The notes beneath the pieces were generated by a model. It saw only the letters and a list, made by a program, of their open reading frames with translations. It had not been told where the DNA came from and made no database searches. This document shows positions 55,600 through 64,000 of a stretch of 64,000 nucleotides of DNA, one piece after another. Within the stretch, counting starts at the first letter, position 1. Every line of letters starts with the position of its first letter. The translations under genes and the position numbers were made by a program. The stretch lies in the NCBI RefSeq assembly GCF_024970185.1, contig NZ_CP103965.1, forward strand, positions 6,467,001 through 6,531,000. Reading direction: 5' to 3'. Source of the stretch: Pseudomonas sp. N3-W. Its GTDB lineage: Bacteria > Pseudomonadota > Gammaproteobacteria > Pseudomonadales > Pseudomonadaceae.

Positions 55600-56007
55600 T
55601 TAGTTGACCTTTACTTGACCGCTGCCATCCAGGCGCGCGGCGAAACTGACCTGACGCTTGAAACCATCAACTTCCAGCAGGCCTTCGATGCTGAAGGACA
55701 GGCGAAGCTGATCGTGATCACGCGGCAGGGAGATGACACGCACGTTGCTCAGGCGCGGTTCGTAGGCTTCGATGAAGCTTTCGATGGCCAGGCGGGCCTG
55801 ACTCAGGGAGTCGTGCAGGCTCAGGCGCATGTCATTGAGATCAGGTAGCCCGTAGTCGGACAGCGTTTGCACGCTGCCCGCACGGGTGCTGAGCATCTTG
55901 GCCAGATGGGCAGCCACGGACGCCATGGCGGAGACCTCGCGGCTCCAGCCGACGCGTTTGTCCGCGTCGCCACCCAGGCGTTCGAAAAGGCTGCCGTATC
56001 CAGTCAT
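55600..56007 (-). CDS. tssE: T6SS baseplate protein TssE
   Basis: The 135-residue gp25-like protein contains the conserved lysozyme-like GPW/gp25 core (GLPDLNDMRLSLHDSLSQARLAIESFIEAYEPRLSNVRV). It links sheath and baseplate wedge. It lies 13 bases after tssC. Confidence 0.95.
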   Translation of the reverse strand: MTGYGSLFERLGGDADKRVGWSREVSAMASVAAHLAKMLSTRAGSVQTLSDYGLPDLNDMRLSLHDSLSQARLAIESFIEAYEPRLSNVRVISLPRDHDQLRLSFSIEGLLEVDGFKRQVSFAARLDGSGQVKVN

Positions 56008-56020
56008 GAGTTAGCTCCGC

Positions 56021-57496
56021 TTACTCTTTGTCCAGCTTGCCAACCAGCGACAGGGTGAAATCGGCACCCATGTACTTGAAGTGCGGGCGCACGTTCAGGC
56101 TGACGCGGTACCAGCCAGGCTCGCCTTCGACATCGCTGACGATGATCTGGGCAGCGCGCAGTGGACGACGGCCACGAACTTCGGCGCTTGGGTTTTCCTG
56201 GTCGGCCACGTACTGGCGAATCCACTTGTTGAGTTCCAGCTCGAGGTCGGTACGTTCTTTCCACGAACCGAGTTGCTCGCGCTGCAGCACTTTCAAGTAG
56301 TGAGCCAGGCGGTTGACGATCATCATGTACGGCAGTTGGGTGCCGAGCTTGTAGTTCAGCTCTGCAGCCTTGCCTTCTGCGCTGATGCCGAAGAACTTCG
56401 GCTTCTGCACCGAGCTGGCGGAGAAGAACGCCGCGTTGTCGGAGCCTTTGCGCATGGTCAGGGAGATGAAGCCTTCCTCGGCCAGTTCGTATTCACGACG
56501 GTCGGAAACCAGAACCTCGGTCGGGATCTTGGTTTCGATTTCGCCCATGCTTTCGAAATGGTGCAACGGCAGGTCTTCAACTGCGCCGCCGCTCTGCGGG
56601 CCGATGATGTTCGGGCACCAGCGGAATTTGGCGAAGCTGTCGGTCAGTTTGGTGCCGAACGCGTAGGCGGTGTTGCCCCACAGGTAGTGTTCGTGGCTGT
56701 TGGCGACGGTTTCTTTGTACACGAACGATTTGACCGGGTTTTCTTCCGGATCGTACGGGTTACGCAGCAGGAAACGCGGCACGGTCAGGCCAACGTAACG
56801 CGAGTCTTCCGACTGGCGGAAGCTCTGCCATTTGGCGAATTGCGGGCCTTCGAAGTGATCTTTCAGATCCTTCAGGTCCGGCAGGCCGGTGAAGCTTTCC
56901 AGGCCGAAGAATTTCGGGCCGGCAGCGGCGATGAACGGCGCGTGGGACATGCAGGCTACGCTGGACACGTACTGCATCAGTTTCACGTCCGGCGAGCTTG
57001 GGGACATGAAGTAGTTGGCGATGATCGCGCCAACCGGCTGACCACCGAACTGGCCGTATTCAGCGGTGTAGATGTGCTTGTACAGGCCAGCCTGCATCAC
57101 TTCCGGCGAGTCTTCGAAGTCGTCCAGCAGGTCTTCTTTGGAGACGTTGAGGATTTCGATCTTGATGTTTTCGCGGAAGTTGGTGCGGTCGACCAGCAAC
57201 TGCAGGCCACGCCACGACGATTCCAGGGCCTGGAAGTCCGGGTGGTGCAGGATTTCGTCCATCTGACGGCTGAGCTTGGCATCGATCTCGGCGATCATGC
57301 GGTCAACCATGGCTTTCTTGACCGGCTCACCGTTGTTCTGCGGCTTGAGCAGCTCTTCGATGAACGCCGAAACACCGCGCTTGGCGATGTCGTAGGCTTC
57401 GTCGTCCGGGGTCAGGCGGGTTTCGGCGATGATGCTGTCGAGAATGCTGTACTCGCCGTTCTCGGCGCTCTTTTGCTGTGCTGCGCTAGTGCTCAT
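56021..57496 (-). CDS. tssC: T6SS contractile sheath large subunit TssC
   Basis: The 491-residue sheath protein has SSWRGLQLLVDRTNFRENIKIEILNVSK-type repeats in the N-terminal third, AEYGQFGGQPVGAIIANYFM in the middle, and the C-terminal PHFKYMGADFTLSLVGKLDKE. It pairs with TssB to form the tail sheath. Confidence 0.97.
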   Translation of the reverse strand: MSTSAAQQKSAENGEYSILDSIIAETRLTPDDEAYDIAKRGVSAFIEELLKPQNNGEPVKKAMVDRMIAEIDAKLSRQMDEILHHPDFQALESSWRGLQLLVDRTNFRENIKIEILNVSKEDLLDDFEDSPEVMQAGLYKHIYTAEYGQFGGQPVGAIIANYFMSPSSPDVKLMQYVSSVACMSHAPFIAAAGPKFFGLESFTGLPDLKDLKDHFEGPQFAKWQSFRQSEDSRYVGLTVPRFLLRNPYDPEENPVKSFVYKETVANSHEHYLWGNTAYAFGTKLTDSFAKFRWCPNIIGPQSGGAVEDLPLHHFESMGEIETKIPTEVLVSDRREYELAEEGFISLTMRKGSDNAAFFSASSVQKPKFFGISAEGKAAELNYKLGTQLPYMMIVNRLAHYLKVLQREQLGSWKERTDLELELNKWIRQYVADQENPSAEVRGRRPLRAAQIIVSDVEGEPGWYRVSLNVRPHFKYMGADFTLSLVGKLDKE

Positions 57497-57524
57497 GGTG
57501 TTGGCTTCCTTGGCTGATGGGGAC

Positions 57525-58028
57525 TCAGGCGTCCTGGGCTGCGGCGTTCAGGCCCAGCTCACCCAGTACGCGACCGCGGGATTCGTCGTCGGCGAGAACG
57601 CCTTCGATGGCTTTGCGGAACGCAGGCGCGTTACCCAGCGGACCTTTGAGGGCCACCAGCGCGTCGCGCAGCTCCATCAGGGCCTTGAGCTCAGGCACTT
57701 GCTCAACCAGGCTGGCCGGGTTGAAGTCCTTCATCGAGTTGACGCGCAGTTTCACGGCCAGTTCTTCAGTGTCGCTTTCTTCCTGAAGACGGTTCGGTAC
57801 GCTCAGTGTCAGTTGCAGCTCTTGCTTGGCGAGGACTTCGTCGAAAGTCATCTTGTCGATGCTGATCGGCTTGCGATCTTCGACTTTGCGCTCGTCCTTG
57901 CGGTGGGTGTAGTCACCGATTGCCAGCAGTTTCAGCGGCAGTTCAATCTCTTCCTGAGCACCGCCGGTGGCGGGTTTGAAGGTGACGTTGATGCGTTCCT
58001 TGGGGGCTACCGAGCCTTCTTTGGCCAT
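57525..58028 (-). CDS. tssB: T6SS contractile sheath small subunit TssB
   Basis: The ATG at 58028 (MAKEGSVAPKERINVTF), preceded by AAGGAG, gives 167 residues; a longer frame overlaps tssA and is not used. It shows VAPKERINVTFKPATGGAQE and LPLKLLAIGDYTHRKDERKVEDR, the sheath-forming core that interlocks with TssC. Confidence 0.96.
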   Translation of the reverse strand: MAKEGSVAPKERINVTFKPATGGAQEEIELPLKLLAIGDYTHRKDERKVEDRKPISIDKMTFDEVLAKQELQLTLSVPNRLQEESDTEELAVKLRVNSMKDFNPASLVEQVPELKALMELRDALVALKGPLGNAPAFRKAIEGVLADDESRGRVLGELGLNAAAQDA

Positions 58029-58060
58029 GGGTTTTCTCCTTGCGGTTGTGGCCCTGGGGC

Positions 58061-59617
58061 CTATTCGAGTACCACTTCGAGATCGAGGTGGCACAGCCTG
58101 CGATAAATCTCTTCCTTGCGTTCACGCACTGCATGGTTCTGCGGTAACAACTCGCAGCAGCTATGCAGCAGATGCAGCACTTCCAGCGCAAGATCGGGCT
58201 CCCAGGCGTTCAGGCCTGAGTCCTGTAATGTTTGGTCCAGTGTTTCGAGTTGGGTCTTGGCCAGTTCGTATTTCTTGGCCATGAAGCACAGCCGCGCGAG
58301 GGCGAACTGCCAGAAGAATCGCACCCGCCCTCCCTGGGCAGCCTGCAAGCCCTGCTTGAGAACCTGCACGGCGGCCTTGAGGCCGTCCTTGCGCAGAATC
58401 GGCAGGACTTCTTCCAGGGCCAGTTCCCAGGCCGGCTGGGTGTCGGCGACTTCGACCTTGCGCGGCGCACTGGCGGTCTGCAGGTGTGGCATGACGCTGG
58501 CGCTGATCCAGGCGCGGGTGGCCGGATCGGCAAACGGGGCGCCATCGTGGTAGCGCAATTCGACAATGCCGGGCAGGCGCTGAATCAAAAGCGCGAAGTG
58601 GATCTCCACTTCGCGCATTGCCATCTCGGCGTTCAGCCCTTGCAGGCATTCCCAGACCATTCGCTGGCCATCGAACCAGAACGGTGCCTTCGCCAGGCTC
58701 GCCTCCAGTTCCACCAGCAGGTCGGCGTATTTGCCCTGATCGAAGCGATCCTGATAGACCTTGAGCTTGTCCGCCGGCAACCCGCGCAGCACGGTGATCT
58801 GCTCGGCATTGCGTTCGGGCACCGCATCAATGGGCAGCCACAGCAGCGTGCGGTTGAGGCGCAGGGCACGCAGGTCAGTGGCTTTTTGCTTGAGCCACCA
58901 CGCACACAACGGACGAGCACTCTCCTGCTGGGCGCGCAGGGCTTTGTGGGCTTCTTTTTCGTTGTCGATCGGTGCGCCGGGGGTGAACAGCTGCGTCGCG
59001 GCCTGCTTGACCTGAGCCACGGCGGCGCCTACCACACCGGGTTCCGGCTGGTTGTCAGCGGCGCGTTGCACCATGTTTTTCAGGCGGCGGGAAATAGGCA
59101 GCAACAACGGCGCGTCATCGCCCAAGTGCTCGGTGCAAGCGGCATCGAGACCTTCAAGGTGTTCGACCAGACGGCGGAACAGCGGCAGTTGCTCTTTGAT
59201 CGCAACGTTTTCGTTCAGCACCTGCTCAAGACGCGGCACCAGCCAGCTGATGGCGGCGGATCGGGTACGGGCCTTGTTGGGGTGAACTTCGGCCCAATGA
59301 TTTTCCGACAAATGGTGCAGCAAACCGAGACCGGCCAGCAGTCCCTGAAACGATTCACGTTGGTACAGAGCCCACGTCAACCAAGCGCCGACCCGCAAAT
59401 CCTTGGACTGGGTACGCAACAGACTTTCACTGTTTTCGCGGATTTTCAGCCAGTCGATCTGACCGCTTTCGTGCATGGACGAGGCTTTGGCCAGCTCACT
59501 TTCCAGGGCCTCGAATTCGCCCGAAAAGCGAACGTCCTCGCCCGCGAAATTCTCTTTGGAAACAGAGGCTTTTGCGAGTTCGAGGTAATGAGCCGAAAGT
59601 TTGCTTGAGTAGGACAT
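58061..59617 (-). CDS. tssA: T6SS protein TssA
   Basis: The 518-residue protein has an N-terminal ImpA domain (about 30-150; SGEFEALESELAKASSMHESGQIDW, LSENHWAEVHPN) and a C-terminal part rich in helices (VLEVLHLLHSCCELLPQNHAVRERKEEIYRRLCHLD). It caps and primes sheath polymerisation. It is the first gene of the operon; nothing coding is evident upstream for about 780 bases, so the promoter should lie there. Confidence 0.93.
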   Translation of the reverse strand: MSYSSKLSAHYLELAKASVSKENFAGEDVRFSGEFEALESELAKASSMHESGQIDWLKIRENSESLLRTQSKDLRVGAWLTWALYQRESFQGLLAGLGLLHHLSENHWAEVHPNKARTRSAAISWLVPRLEQVLNENVAIKEQLPLFRRLVEHLEGLDAACTEHLGDDAPLLLPISRRLKNMVQRAADNQPEPGVVGAAVAQVKQAATQLFTPGAPIDNEKEAHKALRAQQESARPLCAWWLKQKATDLRALRLNRTLLWLPIDAVPERNAEQITVLRGLPADKLKVYQDRFDQGKYADLLVELEASLAKAPFWFDGQRMVWECLQGLNAEMAMREVEIHFALLIQRLPGIVELRYHDGAPFADPATRAWISASVMPHLQTASAPRKVEVADTQPAWELALEEVLPILRKDGLKAAVQVLKQGLQAAQGGRVRFFWQFALARLCFMAKKYELAKTQLETLDQTLQDSGLNAWEPDLALEVLHLLHSCCELLPQNHAVRERKEEIYRRLCHLDLEVVLE

Positions 59618-60400
59618 CCATGACCTTTAAATAGGATTACAGTCAAACGCTTGTTGGAGTTCCAACGGCGCGGGACAGTATCAAAGAGCTGCGAGAATTC
59701 TCATCCAATTGAGTCGTGCTCTTTCAATTGCGCGCATCGTAATCACAATGATGGCCACTAGCAAGCATCGAATTAAACAACAAGACGAAGTGTTCGTTGA
59801 ATTGCGTAGGTGATCGCCCTATATGTGACAGGGGATTCCCTGATCCTGGTTTAATATTTGCGCTTTCGAGCCTCCGCCCCGGAACCATTGAGCCAGAGCC
59901 ATCCTGAACGCCGCGCCGGCGTCATTGCCGCTCCTCCCTTCAGCAAGGCGCAGAGCATGCCAAGAACAAAAAAGAATAAATGTAGGAAAAGTCCTAAATC
60001 TGAAGTTCATCCTTCGACACCTTGTGTCGCGACAACTGGCAATTAAAAAAGTGCCATTAAAATGATGGCTCATCATATTTCAGTTAATCCTTCAAATGCC
60101 GTCATGCAAATTCAGTCATGCAGCGCGCAATGGCGTCGAATGACCACTCAATTGTGCGGAACTTACACTATCGCTGGCGTTTGCGAAGGCAACAGCCTGA
60201 AACACACCGGGAGCAAAAAACCATCACAGTTATTTTCCCGGCCTCAGGAACACATGTAGGACATGTCTGAATTGTCTCCTTGGTATTGACGTGCCTTTCT
60301 CGCTCGGTACTTTGCACAAGCAAAACCCAATGCAGAGTCGATACGGCACATCGCTCATGGCATCGCACTCAGACTTATAGGGTGTCAGGAGACTCAATCA
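59618..60400. other. Long non-coding stretch upstream of tssA
   Basis: A 783-base region with higher AT content than its neighbours. It must contain the tssA promoter on the minus strand and that of the DUF2388-like gene on the plus strand. I saw no convincing gene, no -24/-12 sigma-54 box with the correct 10-base spacing, no terminator and no large repeat; short frames at 59858-60046 and 60062-60259 have no support. Confidence 0.5.
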
Positions 60401-60853
60401 ATGGCTCAGGAACATCTCATCCATCTGGGGGACAAGACCATCTGTGGTAACAAGTTGACTGCTCGGCCCTATAGAAAATCGGCGGTTGCCTTGGGATGCT
60501 GCTGGATTGCCCTGTTCACAATCGTATCTAGCGCTTCTGTTCGAGCTGAAGGATGTGTCGGTGTTGGCTGCCTGGCGAAGGGCGGCCCCCTTGAGTTTTC
60601 GATGCTGACTGGGTTCGGGCTGCTCTTCACAACGACCGGCCCATTCATTTCGACCTCAGACGCCACTAAAAACGGACCTTCGAAACATTACACCCAGGCG
60701 GTGAAGGACGATGCCGCGGCTTATCTCGCTACGGACGGCAATCTCGATGGACCCATGCTTGAATCTGCATGGCGCAAGTACTTGGAGCAGCACGCTAATC
60801 TTCAGCCAAGCAAGAAGGAGTTTGCTCACATGGTATTAGCTACCTATGGATGA
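60401..60853 (+). CDS. DUF2388-like secreted protein
   Basis: A 150-residue protein. After a rather long polar N-terminus (about 26 residues) comes a signal-peptide-like stretch (SAVALGCCWIALFTIVSSA) with likely cleavage near VRA-EG. The C-terminal half, TSDATKNGPSK...AVKDDAAAYLATDGNLDGPMLESAW, fits the Pseudomonas DUF2388 family, whose function is unknown. The ATG chosen is the first in frame; a shorter start is possible. The gene stands alone between the T6SS island and the HU gene. Confidence 0.65.
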   Translation: MAQEHLIHLGDKTICGNKLTARPYRKSAVALGCCWIALFTIVSSASVRAEGCVGVGCLAKGGPLEFSMLTGFGLLFTTTGPFISTSDATKNGPSKHYTQAVKDDAAAYLATDGNLDGPMLESAWRKYLEQHANLQPSKKEFAHMVLATYG

Positions 60854-60958
60854 ACAACCAAGCTCCTGGCAATTGGGTGGAATCGTCTAGGCGCAACATC
60901 CACTCTGATGTGTCTATCCGGGCATCAGCTTGCCAGCGATGGCGGCAGCGCACGCCAT

Positions 60959-60997
60959 AAAAAATGGGCACCCAACGCAGTTGGCGTGCCCATTTTT
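60959..60997. terminator. Bidirectional terminator after the HU gene
   Basis: AAAATGGGCACCCAAC, loop GCA, GTTGGCGTGCCCATTTT: an 11-bp outer stem plus a 5-bp inner stem with A and T flanks. It ends the HU transcript from the right and probably the DUF2388-like one from the left. Confidence 0.92.
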
Positions 60998-61035
60998 CAA
61001 TCCTGCTCCCGCTCTACGCAGGAAGTCGGTACGTC

Positions 61036-61311
61036 TTATGGATTAACACTGTCTTTCAACGATTTGCCCGGCTTGAACGCAACGGTGTTGCTGGCCTTGA
61101 TTTTCACTGGCTCACCGGTTTGCGGGTTTTTGCCGGTGCGGGCACCGCGGTGGCGTTGCAGGAAAGTACCGAAGCCCACAAGCGTGACGCTGTCCTTGCG
61201 GTGCAGAGCGCCGGTGATTTCTTCGAGAACGGCGTTGAGTACGCGGTTGGCTTGCTCTTTGGTGAGATCTGCTTTTTCTGCGATTGCAGCGGCGAGTTCT
61301 GGTTTACGCAT
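61036..61311 (-). CDS. HU-family DNA-binding protein
   Basis: The 91-residue nucleoid protein starts MRKPELAAAIAEKADLTKEQ and has the HU signature GFGTFLQRHRGARTGKNPQTGEP with the DNA-intercalating Pro in the beta arm. Pseudomonads carry several HU paralogues; by neighbourhood this is the one beside rubredoxin reductase, but which paralogue it is cannot be settled from sequence alone. It has its own terminator. Confidence 0.93.
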   Translation of the reverse strand: MRKPELAAAIAEKADLTKEQANRVLNAVLEEITGALHRKDSVTLVGFGTFLQRHRGARTGKNPQTGEPVKIKASNTVAFKPGKSLKDSVNP

Positions 61312-61501
61312 TAGTGAAGCCCCTTTGACGGTTTTTTGTTGTTATGTCCGTGCTGTTCTCGTTGGAACAGCGCCCAAGGCGCCGCAGGCTCTACTCTGCG
61401 GCAGACGGGAGTGAGAATGGCACGCGCTTTGAGGCTGCGCCAGTCTCCCCGCGACCTTTGTCGGGGCAAAAGCGGGGTGATTCCGACAGAACGACCGGTA
61501 T

Positions 61502-62650
61502 TTAAGCCAGCAGGGCCGGAAGTTCTTTGTTCAGTGCGAGTTTTTCCATCACCGCCGCGCCTGTCAGGGCGTAACCGAGCAATTTGCCGGCATCGTCACG
61601 GCATAGCACCTTGATGTCGCCGCCCTGCCCTTCGACCGTCCAGACACCCTCTGCGCCCCGTGGTGGCGGGGAAACCACCAGCGGGCAGACCGGGGTTTTG
61701 ACGGTGATTGGCATCGGGCCGTAGCTCACCGCCGTCAGATTGCCGGCCAGTGTTTGCGCCAGCGCTCTCGCACAGCTCATCAGGGGCATGACGTACAGCA
61801 GATTCAGCCCATCGACCTCGGCGCAATCGCCCAGGGCGTAAATATTGGCGTGGGACGTTTTCAGGTGACGGTCTACCACTACGCCACGGTTGACCTGCAC
61901 ACCCGCCGCAGCGGCCAGGTCGATACGCGGACGCAGGCCAATGGCCGACACCACCACATCACACGGGATGACCTGGCCATCGGACAGATGCGCTTCCAGG
62001 CCGTCAGCCACTCGCTCCAGGCGATTGAGCACCGGCCCGAGGTGGAAGCGCGCGCCCAGGCTTTCCAGCCCGGCCTGAACCGCAGCGGCCGCCGCCGGGT
62101 GCAGCAGGGTCGGCATGACTTGTTCGCAAGGCGCCACCAGCTGCACCTCATAACCCCCCAGGATCAGATCGTTGGCAAACTCGCAGCCAATCAGGCCCGC
62201 GCCCAGCAACAGCACCCGGCGCTTGCCCGCTGCCGCTGCCCGAAAACGCGCATAGTCTTCCAGGTCGTTGATCGGGAAGACGGCATCTGCGCCGTCGCCC
62301 TGGATCGGCACGCGCACGGTTTCCGCGCCCCAGGCCAGGATCAGGTCGCGGTAGACGACTGACTCTTCGCCAATCCACAGGCGCTTGTGGCCCGGATCGA
62401 TGCCGCTGATGCGCGTATGGGTGCGCACTTCAGCCTTCAACTGCTCGGCCATGGCGCCGGGTTCGGCCATGCTCAGGCCGTCGGCGTCCTTGTTTTTACC
62501 GAAGCCGGTGGACAGCATCGGCTTGGAGTAAGAGCGCCCGTCATCGGCAGTGATCAACAGCAGCGGGGTTTCGCTATCGAGTTTGCGAAATTCCCGCGCC
62601 AGGTTGTAGCCAGCCAGCCCGGTCCCGATGATCACGACAGGTGCGTTCAT
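61502..62650 (-). CDS. Rubredoxin-NAD(+) reductase
   Basis: The 382-residue FAD flavoprotein passes electrons from NADH to rubredoxin. It has an N-terminal FAD Rossmann motif [17 protein letters not shown], the NAD-binding [13 protein letters not shown] (about 150-162) and a second FAD motif near [12 protein letters not shown]. It is translated 22 bases after the rubredoxin stop, so the two work and are made together; partners may be alkane hydroxylase or oxidative-stress defence. Confidence 0.94.
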   Translation of the reverse strand: MNAPVVIIGTGLAGYNLAREFRKLDSETPLLLITADDGRSYSKPMLSTGFGKNKDADGLSMAEPGAMAEQLKAEVRTHTRISGIDPGHKRLWIGEESVVYRDLILAWGAETVRVPIQGDGADAVFPINDLEDYARFRAAAAGKRRVLLLGAGLIGCEFANDLILGGYEVQLVAPCEQVMPTLLHPAAAAAVQAGLESLGARFHLGPVLNRLERVADGLEAHLSDGQVIPCDVVVSAIGLRPRIDLAAAAGVQVNRGVVVDRHLKTSHANIYALGDCAEVDGLNLLYVMPLMSCARALAQTLAGNLTAVSYGPMPITVKTPVCPLVVSPPPRGAEGVWTVEGQGGDIKVLCRDDAGKLLGYALTGAAVMEKLALNKELPALLA

Positions 62651-62672
62651 GCCTTACTCCTTTAATGGGTTA

Positions 62673-62840
62673 TCAGTTGATTTCAATCATTTCGAAATCC
62701 ATCTTGCCTACGCCGCAGTCCGGGCATAGCCAATCTTCCGGTACGTCCTGCCACAGGGTGCCCGGTGCAATGCCGTCATCAGGCCAGCCGTCGGCTTCGT
62801 TATAGATCAGGCCACAGACCACACACTGCCACTTTTTCAT
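62673..62840 (-). CDS. rubA: Rubredoxin
   Basis: A 55-residue iron protein, too short for most frame searches. It has two Cys-x2-Cys iron knuckles, C6/C9 (WQCVVCG) and C39/C42 (WLCPDCG), with the usual [12 protein letters not shown] and [12 protein letters not shown] between them. The iron-sulfur site is complete. It is the first gene of the rubredoxin-reductase pair and is divergent from ubiC. Confidence 0.95.
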   Translation of the reverse strand: MKKWQCVVCGLIYNEADGWPDDGIAPGTLWQDVPEDWLCPDCGVGKMDFEMIEIN

Positions 62841-63040
62841 TCAGGTATTTCCTCAGGATTCAGGCGTTTGCCGGCGCGAACGGTCGATGGGTGGAGCGTT
62901 GCCGTTCAGCTCAGGGCGTTTTGTACTGATCGAACCTCGCCGATGCAAGCCTGTTCGGCGCAACGGCATGCAGGATCAATAAAAATCGCGGGGCGACATG
63001 GTAAGCTCGCCGCCTCATTTGCTGCCAATAATGACTCATT

Positions 63041-63604
63041 GTGCAACACACTAAAGCCCCCTGCCCGACTCCTCTCTGGCTGCCACAAAGCCGGCTGGCA
63101 CCGCTTCCCGACGCGTCTACCCTGGACTGGCTGTTCGACGAAGGCTCTCTGACCCGGCGCCTGACGCGTCTGTCGAATGACGGCTTCAGCGTCACGCCGC
63201 TGTTCGAGGGTTGGCAACCGTTACGTGCCGACGAGTGTGCCGCACTGGAACTGGCCGAAGGCAGTGAGGGCTGGGTACGCGAGGTGTATCTGCGTGGTCA
63301 CGGTGAGGCTTGGGTGTTTGCCCGCAGTGTTGCCTCGCGCAGTGCGTTGCAGGGCGACGGCTTGCACATGGACGAGCTGGGCAGCCGTTCGCTGGGCGAA
63401 CTGCTTTTTTGTGATCAGGCGTTCCAGCGTCAGGCCATCGAGGTTTGTCACTATCCGCAAGACTGGCTGCCAACGGAAGTCCGGGCTCCCGAGCTGTGGG
63501 GCCGGCGCTCGCGCTTCGACCGGGGCGCATTGAGCGTGCTGGTGGCCGAAATTTTCCTGCCGACCCTGTGGCTCGCCACCCGCGCCCATCCGGAGAACTG
63601 CTGA
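63041..63604 (+). CDS. ubiC: Chorismate lyase
   Basis: Converts chorismate to 4-hydroxybenzoate and pyruvate, the first step of ubiquinone synthesis. The 187-residue protein is read from a GTG at 63041; an ATG ten bases earlier is in another frame and stops at once. Family residues include [38 protein letters not shown] with the catalytic Arg, and LPTLW near the end. Its stop overlaps the ubiA ATG (TGATG). Confidence 0.92.
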   Translation: MQHTKAPCPTPLWLPQSRLAPLPDASTLDWLFDEGSLTRRLTRLSNDGFSVTPLFEGWQPLRADECAALELAEGSEGWVREVYLRGHGEAWVFARSVASRSALQGDGLHMDELGSRSLGELLFCDQAFQRQAIEVCHYPQDWLPTEVRAPELWGRRSRFDRGALSVLVAEIFLPTLWLATRAHPENC

Positions 63605-64000
63605 TGTACCAGAGCCTGCTCAAATCGCTGAATCGCCTGAACCCGAGGGCCTGGGACTTCATTCAACTGACGCGCATGGACAAGCCGATCGGCATTTACC
63701 TGCTGTTGTGGCCGACGCTGTGGGCGCTGTGGATTGCCGGCAAGGGCTCGCCATCGCTGGCCAACATCGTGATTTTTGTCCTCGGCGTGGTGCTGACCCG
63801 CGCAGGCGGCTGTGTGATCAACGACTGGGCGGACCGCAAGGTCGACGGCCATGTGAAACGCACCGAGCAGCGGCCACTGGTGAGCGGCAAGATCAGTTCC
63901 AAAGAGGCGCTGGTGTTCTTTGCAGTACTCATGGGCGTGAGTTTTCTGCTGGTGCTGTGTACCAATGCGGCGACTATCTGGCTGTCGCTGGGCGGCCTGG
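63604..64000 (+). CDS. ubiA: 4-hydroxybenzoate octaprenyltransferase (3' end cut by window)
   Basis: Membrane prenyltransferase that attaches the polyprenyl tail to 4-hydroxybenzoate. Only the first 132 codons are present. Visible are the N-terminal [20 protein letters not shown] membrane stretch and the first Asp-rich metal/pyrophosphate motif NDWADRKVD (N73, D74, D77, D81). It is coupled to ubiC and continues past the window. Confidence 0.95.
   Translation, partial: MYQSLLKSLNRLNPRAWDFIQLTRMDKPIGIYLLLWPTLWALWIAGKGSPSLANIVIFVLGVVLTRAGGCVINDWADRKVDGHVKRTEQRPLVSGKISSKEALVFFAVLMGVSFLLVLCTNAATIWLSLGGL

Noticed and set aside
59618..60400. Sigma-54 promoter for the tssA operon
   Set aside because: TGGCAC and TTGC appear at about 60034-60053 on the minus strand, but three bases too far apart for a -24/-12 box.

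Overview
The window is chromosomal DNA of a Pseudomonas from the fluorescens group. The evidence is the gene order (coaBC-dut-algC-argB, pyrE/crc, rph, yicC-gmk, rpoZ-spoT-ridA, exbBD-tonB, oxyR-recG, rubredoxin/rubredoxin reductase, ubiC-ubiA), a Crc protein of exactly the Pseudomonas type, high-GC codon use, and many REP/REPIN palindromes of the kind that fill P. fluorescens intergenic spaces. No tRNA, rRNA, CRISPR array or insertion sequence was seen. The first gene (peptide-binding protein) and the last (ubiA) run off the window.

Bases 1-23400 are ordinary housekeeping DNA: radC, CoA and pyrimidine/arginine synthesis, catabolite control, RNA processing, stringent response, TonB energy transduction and peroxide sensing. 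From 23400 to 25600 is a small accessory patch. It holds REPs, a 47-bp direct repeat around a Ser/Thr/His-rich small protein gene, an SCP2-like gene, and a strikingly structured leader (24923-25100) ahead of a DUF6124-type gene.

Bases 25614-59617 are one large type VI secretion (T6SS) island, all on the minus strand, so it is transcribed from right to left. The order is tssA-tssB-tssC-tssE, PAAR, DUF6402-like protein, two small paralogous membrane proteins, tssF-tssG-clpV, a sigma-54 activator, a tiny lipoprotein, fha, tssJ-tssK-tssL-tssM, a PP2C phosphatase, a Ser/Thr kinase and vgrG. Apart from the inserted PAAR module, this is the order of the P. aeruginosa HSI-II cluster. hcp is not in the window. 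Downstream of vgrG lies an AT-rich cargo region. It has a large effector with an M23-like domain, an EF-hand and a T4-lysozyme/pesticin-like C-terminus; an overlapping LprI-type lysozyme-inhibitor gene; a 5'-truncated GH19-like muramidase/chitinase cassette with its own overlapping secreted partner; and three more secreted proteins, two with LprI domains and one resembling XAC2610. I read this as a polymorphic toxin locus with an orphan toxin cassette and a bank of periplasmic lysozyme-immunity proteins.

After a 780-bp stretch without clear genes come a DUF2388-like secreted protein, an HU-type protein, rubredoxin reductase, rubredoxin, ubiC and ubiA. These, together with the HDOD gene on the left, are neighbours in other pseudomonads, so the T6SS island appears to sit inside an otherwise conserved region.
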